From the NCBI GenBank assembly GCA_040752975.1, contig JBFMHF010000004.1, positions 1 to 64,000 of the forward strand: a DNA stretch of 64,000 nt. The letters run 5' to 3'. Below, in pieces: positions 56,133 to 64,000 of the stretch. Every line of letters begins with the position of its first letter. Position 1 is the first letter of the stretch. Under the pieces are notes generated by a model. That model was given only the letters and a program-made list of their open reading frames with translations, was not told the origin of the DNA and ran no database searches. This DNA is from JADLDB01 sp040752975. GTDB lineage: Bacteria > Myxococcota > Myxococcia > Myxococcales > Myxococcaceae. The translations under genes were made by a program, and so were the position numbers.

Positions 56133-56689
56133 AGGGCTACCTGTGGACACGCGCCCAGGCGCCCCAGCGCGAGCCCTCGCACTCGGACTGGGAGGCGATC
56201 GCCATCGACGCGGTGGGCAACACCATCGAGTTCTGGGGCTTCAAGCGCAACCAGGGGCGGGTGTGGGCGCTGCTGTACCTGCGCGACGTGGTGCTGACCG
56301 CGGCGGAGATCGAGAAGGAGCTCGATCTCTCCAAGGGCGGCGTGTCCATGCTCCTGCGCGATCTCGAGCGCTGGGGCGTCGTCCTTCGGGTGCGCAGCCC
56401 TCACGACTCGGCCTGGCGGTACAAGGCGGAGACGGACCTCCTCAAGATGGCGCGGCGGGTGATTGAGGAGCGCGAGTTCTCCTTCATCGCGCGGGTGCGC
56501 GCCGATCTCGAAGAGGCCATTCGCCTGGCCGAGGCCGATCCCCGGACGGCGAAGGCGAAGGTGGCGCGGCTGCGGAAGATGGAGGTGCTCGCCGAGGCCA
56601 CCGAGAAGGCGCTGCGGCTGTTCCTCAAGACCTCGCGGCTCGACGTGGGAAGCCTCTTCGGCGTCTTCAAGCCCGACGAAGGCCGGTAG
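56129..56689 (+). CDS. GbsR/MarR-type winged-helix regulator
   Basis: 186 residues from GTG 56129, overlapping the synthase stop. Winged helix at about 45-110: FWGFKRNQGRVWALLYLRDVVLTAAEIEKELDLSKGGVSMLLRDLERWGVV, a pattern of GbsR-like MarR proteins. The C-terminal half is helical, with no obvious ligand motif. May respond to a metabolite linked with isoprenoid synthesis, which is inference from the overlap. Confidence 0.82.
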   Translation: MKGYLWTRAQAPQREPSHSDWEAIAIDAVGNTIEFWGFKRNQGRVWALLYLRDVVLTAAEIEKELDLSKGGVSMLLRDLERWGVVLRVRSPHDSAWRYKAETDLLKMARRVIEEREFSFIARVRADLEEAIRLAEADPRTAKAKVARLRKMEVLAEATEKALRLFLKTSRLDVGSLFGVFKPDEGR

Positions 56690-56757
56690 CGCGTGGGTAG
56701 AGTCGGCGCAGGTTGCCGCCTCCTGCCCGTCGACGAAGGCTGCCGCGGCCCGCCAAC

Positions 56758-57612
56758 CTACCGGCGCCGGCGCGCAGCCAGCTCGTTCAACTGCACCTGG
56801 ATGACGCTTCGCACGCGCGCGTCGAGATCGCGGATCGTCTCCGGTGACTCCACCCTGGGCGGGGAGATCGGCTGGCCCAGCAGGTACTCGAAGCGCGCCG
56901 GCAGCGGCCAGTGCGGCACCGGCCCCAACGCCAGCCCCCACGGGAGCGAGAGGTGCAGCGGCCACACCTCGGCGCGCGCGAGCTGGTGGAGGCCGAACCA
57001 GCGCGCGATGCGCTTGCCGGATCTCAGCACCATCAGCGTCTCGTGTGCGCCTGCATGCGCCACGGGGACGATGGGCACGCCGGCGCGAATGGCGAGCTGG
57101 GCGTAGCCGGTGCGGCCCGCGAAGTTGACGGTGTAGCGCTCCGTCCACGGCCGCCAGGTGTCCACGTCGCCGCCCGGCAGCACCAGCAGATCGCGGCGGA
57201 ACTCGGTGAGGACGCGGTGGGCCCGGCCCGGCGCCGCGCGCAGCACCCCGCAGCGCTCGAAGAAGCGGCCGGACCAGGGAGTGGCGAAGAGCAGCTCGTG
57301 CCCGAGGATGTAGAGCGGGCGCTCGCGCCCGAAGTGGCGGTACCACATCAACCCCAGGCCCCACACGTCGGGGATCAACGTCCCGCCGGAGTGGTTGGAG
57401 ACGAGCAGCGCCGGCGGCGCCGGGACGCGTTCGAAGCCCTCGACGCTGGTGTCGAAGTAGCAGCCCCGACCGAACAGGCGGCCCACCGTCGAGTCCAGCC
57501 GGTCGATCGCCCGGGGATCCCAGGCGCCCGGATCCTCGCCCTGCGTCAGGCCAAGCCTGCGACGCAGGCCCTCGAAGACGACGCCCCGGTGTTTCGGGGA
57601 GGGACGCGTCAC
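56758..57612 (-). CDS. Lysophospholipid/glycerol acyltransferase-like protein
   Basis: 284 residues from GTG 57612, chosen because GGGAGAGGA lies just upstream and because the ATG at 57648 would overlap the divergent gene. PlsC-like marks: VSNHSGGTLIPD (the HX4D region in a variant spacing), LLVLPGGDVDTW (the GG and acidic residue), AGVPIVPVAHAGAHET. The family transfers acyl chains to glycerol phosphate or diacylglycerol. The spacing of His to Asp is longer than in PlsC, as seen in DGAT-type relatives. Confidence 0.75.
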   Translation of the reverse strand: MTRPSPKHRGVVFEGLRRRLGLTQGEDPGAWDPRAIDRLDSTVGRLFGRGCYFDTSVEGFERVPAPPALLVSNHSGGTLIPDVWGLGLMWYRHFGRERPLYILGHELLFATPWSGRFFERCGVLRAAPGRAHRVLTEFRRDLLVLPGGDVDTWRPWTERYTVNFAGRTGYAQLAIRAGVPIVPVAHAGAHETLMVLRSGKRIARWFGLHQLARAEVWPLHLSLPWGLALGPVPHWPLPARFEYLLGQPISPPRVESPETIRDLDARVRSVIQVQLNELAARRRR

Positions 57613-57653
57613 GTGGATCCTCTCCCGCCCGGGTGGCAGGCTCTCCATCGAAC

Positions 57654-58529
57654 GTGTCGGGGCTGGCCGAACATGTCGCGCGTGCGTCGCTGAAGCTGCT
57701 CGGAGGGTACACGAGTCGCCTCGTGTCTACCTCGATGGGGCGCGTCCACGTGCTGGAAGCGAAGGGCGAAGGGCGCGGGCCGCCGCTGGTGATGCTGCAC
57801 GGCCTGTCCTCGGCGGGCGTCCACTTCATGCCGATGCTGCGACCGCTGCATGCGGCCTTCTCGCGGATCATCCTCCCCGATCTGCCCGGCCACGGCTTCT
57901 CCGAGCCGCCGCGGATCCTGGAGATGCCCGGCTTCCACGACGCGATGCTGGAGGCGCTCGATCGGATCGTCGACGAGCCGGCCATCGTCCTCGGCAACTC
58001 CCTCGGCGGCTACGCGGCGATCCGCTACGCGCGGGAGCGGCCGTACCGCGTGCGCGGACTCTTCCTGGCGTCCCCGGCGGGAGCGGCGATGACGGAAGAA
58101 GAGCTCGAGACGCTGCGCTCGCTGTTTCGCATGAACCACCACGCAGACGCGGTCGCCTTCGTCGATCGGCTGCTGTCGCGCTCCTCGTGGATCCGCCACC
58201 CGATCGCGTGGGGCCTGCGCCGTCAGCTCCGCCGCCCGGAGGTGAACGCGATCCTGCGCATCGCCTCCACCGAGCACCTGCTGACGCCGGAGGACCTCGC
58301 CCGCCTGGACATGCCCACGCTGCTCTACTGGGGCAAGGACGAGCGGATCCTCCCCGAGCGCAGCCTCGAGTTTTTCAAGCGGCACCTCCCACCCCACGCG
58401 CGCGTGGAGGAGCCCGAGGGCCTCGGCCACGCGCCCTTCCTCGACGCGCCGCTCACCTTCGCCCAGCGTCTGGTGCGCTTCGGCGAGGAGGTGGTGGCGG
58501 GAATGACCGCGGCGCCCTCGCAGGCGTGA
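57654..58529 (+). CDS. Alpha/beta-hydrolase
   Basis: 291 residues from GTG 57654 (a GTG at 57633 and ATG 57735 are other options). Complete triad: nucleophile elbow GNSLGGYAA, Asp in LLYWGKDERILP and His in EGLGHAPFLD; the oxyanion segment is LHGLSSAGVHF. Esterase, lipase or C-C hydrolase; substrate unknown. Divergent from the acyltransferase, with which it may share lipid metabolism. Confidence 0.85.
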   Translation: MSGLAEHVARASLKLLGGYTSRLVSTSMGRVHVLEAKGEGRGPPLVMLHGLSSAGVHFMPMLRPLHAAFSRIILPDLPGHGFSEPPRILEMPGFHDAMLEALDRIVDEPAIVLGNSLGGYAAIRYARERPYRVRGLFLASPAGAAMTEEELETLRSLFRMNHHADAVAFVDRLLSRSSWIRHPIAWGLRRQLRRPEVNAILRIASTEHLLTPEDLARLDMPTLLYWGKDERILPERSLEFFKRHLPPHARVEEPEGLGHAPFLDAPLTFAQRLVRFGEEVVAGMTAAPSQA

Positions 58530-58849
58530 CGGACGCTTCGCGGGGCCTTTGCCTGATCCTCGAAGAGCCCTCCGGCAGCCCGGTGCACGTCGCGAGTTCA
58601 TGGCCGGCGAGGCCAATGTTCCTCAGGTTCTTCGGTGGCCTCCCGGGAGGGCGCCGGCCGCGCATCCGACGGGGGCCACGTGCGTCCGCTCGTCGCCGGG
58701 GCGAGACGGCTGTGGAGCTCCCGGCGCGGCAGAAAGCGCACCCGGGCATCACACCCGAGGGGACGGCGGAGGCTGACGCGCTCGCCAGGTTCTTCACGCT
58801 CTGAGAGAGTCCCGCTCGTGGCGCGGAACGGCGTCCCCCGAGGAGACGG
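58530..58849. other. Intergenic region before the M36 protease
   Basis: 320 bases with only short, mutually overlapping frames of poor quality. No tRNA, hairpin with U-tract or promoter consensus could be supported; a GAGGAG(A) ribosome site lies just before 58850. Confidence 0.3.
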
Positions 58850-61800
58850 ATGAGGCTCGTGCGACACCTGGCCTGGGTGGTGGTGGTGAGTGTGTGTCGG
58901 GCGAGCGCGGCTCCGCCGGACTTCGACGTGTCTGCGCAGGCCGAGGTGGGGCTGGCCGCGTCCCCGTCGCCGACTCCCGCCGGCAGGGAGTTGCTCGATC
59001 AGGCGCGCGTCACCAGCGTCGACGAGCGGCTGGGCGTGCCGATGTTCGTCTGGGCCACGAGGGATCCCCGCGCCGCGGATCTGCGCGCTTCGGGCGTGAC
59101 GGCCGAAGAGGCCGCGCGGCGCGTCCTCTTCACCTGGGCGGCGCTGTACCGCACCACGGGCGCGAAGCTGGCCGAGGCGTCGCTCGTCCGGCTGCACGAT
59201 CGCGGCGACGGCGCGGTGATCGCCAGCTTCGAGCGGCGCGTCGGCGGCGTGCCCGTCTTCCGCGACCGCCTGAGCGTGATCCTCGATCAGCGGCTCCAAC
59301 TGGTGGCCCTGTCCGGGGCGCTGTCTCCGCTCGAGCCCGCGGGCATGGACTGGCGGCTCACCTCCAGCACCGCGGTGGACGTCGCGCTCGCGGATCTCTC
59401 AGCGGGCCAGCGCGGCTCCCTGCGAACGGTCGGTCGCGACGAGAGCGGCGCGGAGCTTCTGGCGACGTCGCCCGCGGAGGGGCGCACACTTATCCGCCCG
59501 GCCCGCGTGAGGAAGGTGTGGTTCGGCACCGCGAAGGAGCTGATCCCCGCCTTTCATGTCGAACTGGAGGTGGGGGAGGGCACCGACTCGGACTGCTTCG
59601 CGTACGTGATCTCTGCCTGGGACGGCGCACTGCTCTTCCGGAAGGACCTCACCGCGGCCGACACTTTCGACTATCGCGTCTGGGCGGATCCGACGACGAA
59701 GTTCCCGGACGACGGACCGCAGGGCCTCGGTGGATCCCCGCACCCCACAGGGACGCCCAGCGGCTACACCCCACCGTACGTCGCGCCGCGGCTCGTCAAG
59801 CTACAGAACGGTCCGATCAGCACGATGGATCCCTGGTTGCCCCCCGGCGCCACCGAGACCACCGGCAACAACGTCGAGGCGTACGCGGATCTCGCCGCGC
59901 CCGACGGCTTCGGTGCGGGAGATCTCCGCGCGACCACCACCTCCAGCGGCGTCTTCGACCGATCCTACGATCCGTTGATCGAGCCCAACGCCAGCGCGGC
60001 GCAGCAGCAGGCGGCGATCACCCAGCTTTTCTACACGGTGAACTTCCTCCACGACTGGTTCTACGACTCGGGGTTCGACGAGGCTGCGGGGAACGCGCAG
60101 GCGGACAACCTGGGGCGTGGCGGGCTCGGCTCCGACAGCCTCAAAGCGGAGGGCCAGGACGTCGGCGGCACCAACAACGCGAACATGAGCACCCCGTCGG
60201 ACGGCGCGCGCCCGCGGATGCAAATGTACGTGTGGAGGCCTGGCTCGGCGGCCACCGTCACCGCCACGCCTCCCGGGGCGACCTGGAGCGCGGGGGTCGC
60301 CAGCGCCTTCGGGCCGCAGAGCTTCAGCACCTCGGGCACGGCCGTCCTCGCTGCGCCCGTCAACGGCTGCACGGCCCTCACCAACGCCACGGCCATCGCG
60401 GGGAACATCGCCGTCATCGATCGAGGCACCTGCACCTTCGCGGCGAAGGTGGCGACCGCCCAGGCCGCGGGGGCGATCGGCGTCATCATCGCCAACAACA
60501 CCACGGGGGGACCGCCGGCGATGGCCGGCACGGATCCCACCATCACCATCCCGTCGCTCTCGCTCACCCAGGCCGACGGAAACACCCTCAAGGCCGCGCT
60601 GGGCGCCGGGCCCGTGTCCGTCACGCTGGCTCGCCCCTACGTCCCCGCCCGTGACGGCTCCATCGACAGCACGATCATCGCGCACGAGTGGGGCCACTAC
60701 CTGTCCAACCGCCTCATCGCCGACGCGTCGGGCCTGTCCAACCAGCAGGGGCGGGGCATGGGCGAAGGGTGGAGCGACTTCGTCGCGCTGCTGCTCCAGG
60801 TCCGTGAGGAGGACGCGCAGGTGGCGGCCAACGCCAACTTCGGCGGCGTCTACGCGGTCGCGGGGTACTCGATGAGCGGCCCGTCGATGCCAGACGCCCA
60901 CTACTTCGGCATTCGGCGTTACCCCTACTCGGTGGACTTCGCGAAGAACGCGCTCACCTTCCGGCACATCGCCGACGGCCAGGCGCTGCCCGCCGGCGTG
61001 CCGCTGTCGCCAGGTCCCTCGGCGAACTCCGAGGTGCACAACACGGGGGAGATCTGGGCCACCATGCTGTGGGAGTGCTACGTGGGACTGTTGCGCGCCA
61101 CGCCGCGGCTCACCTTCAGCCAGGCGAGGGATCGCATGCGGCGCTACCTCGTCGAGGGGCTCAAGGGCACGCCTGCGCAGCCCACCTTCGTCGAGGCGCG
61201 GGACGCGATCCTCGCCGCCGCGGCCGCGCGCGATGCCGCCGACTTTCAGATCCTCGCGCAGGCCTTCGCTCGTCGAGGCCTGGGCCTGGGCGCCGTCGCC
61301 CCGCCGCGTACGTCCACCACCAACTCTCCCGTGGTGGAGGACTTCAACCTCGGCAACGAGCTCGTCTTCCTCCGTGCGACTCTGGATGACGAGGTCTTCT
61401 ACTGCGATCGCGACGGCGCGCTGGACTCGGGCGAGCGCGGGCGGCTGCGCATCACGCTGAAGAACACCGGCTTCGGCGCGCTCACCGCCACCACCGGGAC
61501 GATCACCTCGATGACGCCGGGGGTAGCGATCACCGGGAGCTCACTCACCTTCCCGACGAGCCAGCCGTACGGGACGACGACCGCCGAGGCCGTGGTGGAG
61601 CTCACTGGGGTGACGGCCGTCACACCGCTCACCTTCGCGTTGACCTTCGATGATCCGGCGCTTTCGACCGCCGGTCCGCGCGTCGTCTCCGTCGTCCTGC
61701 GGGGAAACTCGGACGAGGTGCCCTCGAGCGCTTCAGGGGACGACGCGGAGACGTCGCTGTTGGTGTGGACCAACGCCCGCGACCCTGCGCTGGCGGCTGG

Positions 61801-63541
61801 CTACGACTGGAGCCGGCGCGAGCTGTCGGCCGTGAATCACGTCTTCCTCGGCCCCAACCCCGGCCGCACCGCGGACACGTACTTCGTCTCGCCACCGCTG
61901 CAGGTGGGCGCGGGCCCCTTTGGCTTCACCTTCAGCCACCGCTGGGCCTTCGAGCGCTCGGGGACGACGAACTACGACGGCGCGGTGATCGAGCTCAGCG
62001 CCAACGGTGGGCAGACGTGGACGGATCTCGGGGCCTGGCTGACGCCGGGCTACACGGGCACGCTCACGACGGTCGGTCCCTCAACCAACCCGCTGGCGGG
62101 GCGGCAGGCCTTCGTGGCGCAGAGCCCGGGCTACCCCGCGATGATCGCGACCACCGTGTCGCTGGGGACGACGTACGCGGGCCAGACGGTGCAGGTGCGC
62201 TTCCGCATTGGCGCCGACACCAACGCCGCCGATGTGGGCTGGGAGGTGGACGACGTCGTCTTCACCGGCATCACCAACACGCCTTTCCCCTCGTTGGTCG
62301 CGGATCGCGGGCAGTGCATCAACCGGCCGCCGGTGGCGGACGCCGGGCCGGACTTCGCGGCGGACGAGCGGGGGCCGGTGACGCTGGACGCCTCGCGCTC
62401 GAGCGACGTGGACCTGGACATGCTGTCCGCGCGGTGGACGCAGGTGTCCGGGCCGATGGTGACGCTGACGGGTGGCACCTTCACGGCGCCCGAGGTGACG
62501 GTGGACACGCCGCTGACCTTCTCGCTGGTGGTGAACGACGGCGCCGTGGACTCCGCCCCCGACGAGGTGACGGTGATGATCCGCCAGGTGAATCGGGCGC
62601 CTGCCGCGGATGCCGGCGCAGCCCAGACGGTGGATGAGCGCAGCATCGTCGCGCTCGAAGGGAGCGGGGCTGATCCCGACGGAGACTCGGTGACGTTCCG
62701 CTGGCGGCAGGTGTCGGGGCCGCCCGCCAGGCTGGCGTCGCTCACCAGCCCCGGCACGACCTTCACGGCGCCCGAGGTGACGGCCGACGCCACGCTGGAG
62801 TTCGAGCTGGTGACCAACGACGGAGCCCTGGACAGCGCGCCCGCGCGGGTGAGCGTCGCGGTGCGGCAGGTGAATCGCCGGCCGTCGGTGTCGGTGGTGG
62901 GCGCGGGCAGGGTGGCCGAAGGGCAGCAACTGGTGATGTCGGCGATCGGCGTCGACGCCGACGGAGACGCGCTGACGTACGCGTGGACTCAGACGGCGGG
63001 GCCCACCGTGGCGCTGTCCGATGCCCGCGCGCCTTCGCCGAGCTTCACCGCGCCGGCCGTCGACACGGACACGCTGCTGGGCTTCGACGTGGTCGCCTCC
63101 GATGGCCAGGAGGACAGCGCGCCCGCGGCGTTCCTGGTCCGGGTGCTCAACGACAACCTCGCGCCCATCGCGGATCCAGGTGTGGCGCAGGAGGTCGCGT
63201 CGGGAGCGCACGTGCAGCTCGACGGCTCGAAGAGTCACGATCCAGAAGGTACGGCGCTGCGCTTCGCGTGGACGCAGGTGGAAGGGCCGCGGGTCGAGCT
63301 CGAGGGGGCATCCACCGCGACGCCTGCGTTCAACGCGCCGGGCGTCTCCTCGGACACGGGGCTCCTCTTCCGGCTGACCGTGCGGGACGCGCCGGGGCTG
63401 ACGGCTTCGGCCACGGTGAAGGTGACGGTGAAGGGGCAGACGGCGCAGGGCTGCGGGTGCACGAGCGGCGCGGGTGGCAGTTGGGTGGTGCTGGCGTCGC
63501 TGGCGTTGGGCCTCGCGCGGAGGCGACGGCTGGCGCGCTGA
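58850..63541 (+). CDS. Secreted M36 (fungalysin-like) metalloprotease with PA insert, Ig/PKD-like repeats and MYXO-CTERM tail
   Basis: 1563 residues. Signal peptide, an FTP-like propeptide (about 90-270), then the catalytic domain with H612-E-W-G-H616 and Glu639 in EGWSDF. A PA-type insert (about 470-590: GNIAVIDRGTCTFAAKVATAQ) splits the domain. After ~860 come an Ig-like segment (GRLRITLKNTGFGALT), a MAM/jelly-roll-like region and four PKD/cadherin-like repeats (RPPVADAGPDFAADERGPVTL and similar). The C-terminus GCGCTSGAGG + hydrophobic helix + ARRRRLAR is a MYXO-CTERM sorting signal. Likely a secreted predatory protease, held at the surface then released. Confidence 0.92.
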   Translation: MRLVRHLAWVVVVSVCRASAAPPDFDVSAQAEVGLAASPSPTPAGRELLDQARVTSVDERLGVPMFVWATRDPRAADLRASGVTAEEAARRVLFTWAALYRTTGAKLAEASLVRLHDRGDGAVIASFERRVGGVPVFRDRLSVILDQRLQLVALSGALSPLEPAGMDWRLTSSTAVDVALADLSAGQRGSLRTVGRDESGAELLATSPAEGRTLIRPARVRKVWFGTAKELIPAFHVELEVGEGTDSDCFAYVISAWDGALLFRKDLTAADTFDYRVWADPTTKFPDDGPQGLGGSPHPTGTPSGYTPPYVAPRLVKLQNGPISTMDPWLPPGATETTGNNVEAYADLAAPDGFGAGDLRATTTSSGVFDRSYDPLIEPNASAAQQQAAITQLFYTVNFLHDWFYDSGFDEAAGNAQADNLGRGGLGSDSLKAEGQDVGGTNNANMSTPSDGARPRMQMYVWRPGSAATVTATPPGATWSAGVASAFGPQSFSTSGTAVLAAPVNGCTALTNATAIAGNIAVIDRGTCTFAAKVATAQAAGAIGVIIANNTTGGPPAMAGTDPTITIPSLSLTQADGNTLKAALGAGPVSVTLARPYVPARDGSIDSTIIAHEWGHYLSNRLIADASGLSNQQGRGMGEGWSDFVALLLQVREEDAQVAANANFGGVYAVAGYSMSGPSMPDAHYFGIRRYPYSVDFAKNALTFRHIADGQALPAGVPLSPGPSANSEVHNTGEIWATMLWECYVGLLRATPRLTFSQARDRMRRYLVEGLKGTPAQPTFVEARDAILAAAAARDAADFQILAQAFARRGLGLGAVAPPRTSTTNSPVVEDFNLGNELVFLRATLDDEVFYCDRDGALDSGERGRLRITLKNTGFGALTATTGTITSMTPGVAITGSSLTFPTSQPYGTTTAEAVVELTGVTAVTPLTFALTFDDPALSTAGPRVVSVVLRGNSDEVPSSASGDDAETSLLVWTNARDPALAAGYDWSRRELSAVNHVFLGPNPGRTADTYFVSPPLQVGAGPFGFTFSHRWAFERSGTTNYDGAVIELSANGGQTWTDLGAWLTPGYTGTLTTVGPSTNPLAGRQAFVAQSPGYPAMIATTVSLGTTYAGQTVQVRFRIGADTNAADVGWEVDDVVFTGITNTPFPSLVADRGQCINRPPVADAGPDFAADERGPVTLDASRSSDVDLDMLSARWTQVSGPMVTLTGGTFTAPEVTVDTPLTFSLVVNDGAVDSAPDEVTVMIRQVNRAPAADAGAAQTVDERSIVALEGSGADPDGDSVTFRWRQVSGPPARLASLTSPGTTFTAPEVTADATLEFELVTNDGALDSAPARVSVAVRQVNRRPSVSVVGAGRVAEGQQLVMSAIGVDADGDALTYAWTQTAGPTVALSDARAPSPSFTAPAVDTDTLLGFDVVASDGQEDSAPAAFLVRVLNDNLAPIADPGVAQEVASGAHVQLDGSKSHDPEGTALRFAWTQVEGPRVELEGASTATPAFNAPGVSSDTGLLFRLTVRDAPGLTASATVKVTVKGQTAQGCGCTSGAGGSWVVLASLALGLARRRRLAR

Positions 63542-63654
63542 GCGGCGGCGGCCTTCTCCGGGGTGGAAGACACAGGGACCCCGCGCACCTGCGCCCGCCT
63601 CGAGCGGATCACCGCGCACTCCATGATCGGTAGCCCGCCCCGACACTCAAAGGC

Positions 63655-64000
63655 ATGCGCACGCTCGCTCCCGACCGGGGACGTTCGACCCGGCCGCCCG
63701 TGTTTCTCCTCGTGTCCACCGTGCTCGCGGCTTGCGGTGGAACGACGTCCACGGGCGCTCCCATGAACTGCAAGCTGACGGTTGCCACGGGCTCCCCCTG
63801 CGTCGTGGCGTGGAACTGCCCGGAGGGCCACTTCGAGGCGGGTTGCTCGGCGGCAGATGGCGGACTCCATGCCTGCGTGTGCCTGCGGAACGGTGAGCAG
63901 CTCAAGTCCTTCACCTCGACGATCGCGTGCACCCGGAGCGGACAGGACATGATCGACTCGACGCTCGCCGCCTGCGAGTGGAACATCGTCGCTGACCGGC
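63655..64000 (+). CDS. Cys-rich lipoprotein (3' end outside window)
   Basis: An open frame runs from ATG 63655 to the window end without a stop. The signal (PPVFLLVSTVLAAC) has a lipobox LAAC, preceded by an Arg-rich n-region. The 115 visible residues contain eleven cysteines (for example CPEGHFEAGCSAADG, CVCLRNGEQLKS). No family recognised; the rest of the gene is not visible. Confidence 0.6.
   Translation, partial: MRTLAPDRGRSTRPPVFLLVSTVLAACGGTTSTGAPMNCKLTVATGSPCVVAWNCPEGHFEAGCSAADGGLHACVCLRNGEQLKSFTSTIACTRSGQDMIDSTLAACEWNIVADR

Noticed and set aside
58453..58797. Short overlapping ORFs before the M36 protease
   Set aside because: Frames on both strands overlap, are Arg/Pro-rich and have no ribosome site or motif.

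Overview
The window is very GC-rich, densely coded DNA that most resembles a myxobacterium (Myxococcota). The evidence is a MYXO-CTERM-type sorting tail on a secreted M36 protease, two FHA-domain regulators of the sigma54-activator type, a kinase-ATPase-TPR signalling protein, many lipoproteins with Cys-rich or beta-propeller modules, frequent GTG/TTG starts and many 4-base stop/start overlaps. No tRNA, rRNA, prophage, insertion sequence or CRISPR array was seen. Assignments come from motifs and remembered family features; no database was searched.

Layout. 1-12 kb: a Lys/Ala/Pro-tailed protein (cut by the window start) with an outer-membrane protein, RNase R with a long RGG-like tail, a lipoprotein S37 peptidase, a C39/gluzincin double protease, a frameshifted secreted protein, an OmpA-family protein and a Phd-VapC toxin-antitoxin pair. 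12-17 kb: an aminotransferase and a compact bacterial microcompartment (BMC) operon (BMC-T, BMC-H, BMC-P, a 70-residue protein, an acylating aldehyde dehydrogenase, a second BMC-T). 17-25 kb: an outer-membrane protein, a CpsB-type PHP phosphatase, a YbhN-like membrane protein, an FHA/AAA+/Fis activator and, 3 bases on, a large Ser/Thr kinase-ATPase. 25-29.5 kb: a degenerate matrixin-like lipoprotein, VapBC, a minimal E1 enzyme with a ubiquitin-like protein and an activator-like regulator lacking the GAFTGA loop, then an AbrB-Doc pair. 29.5-34 kb: surface lipoproteins and a glutaredoxin. 34-36.5 kb: groES-groEL behind three CIRCE operators. 36.5-43 kb: two coupled unknown genes, a Nudix hydrolase, rpoZ, a DUF2520 protein and a ClpC-like unfoldase. 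43-50 kb: a Yip1-TolC-MacA-ATPase-permease-permease export operon. 50-64 kb: a Cys-rich/FG-GAP surface lipoprotein, an NlpC/P60-like hydrolase, a polyprenyl synthase with a GbsR/MarR regulator, an acyltransferase facing an alpha/beta hydrolase, the M36 protease and a lipoprotein cut by the window end.

The two most unusual systems are the microcompartment, which encodes only an aldehyde-oxidising core, and the apparent ubiquitin-like/E1 pair linked to a GAFTGA-less FHA regulator. Other points of note are the triple CIRCE array, a near-identical 36-37 bp palindromic repeat that lies once between genes and once in frame inside RNase R, and toxin-antitoxin operators built on direct repeats spaced 22 bp apart.
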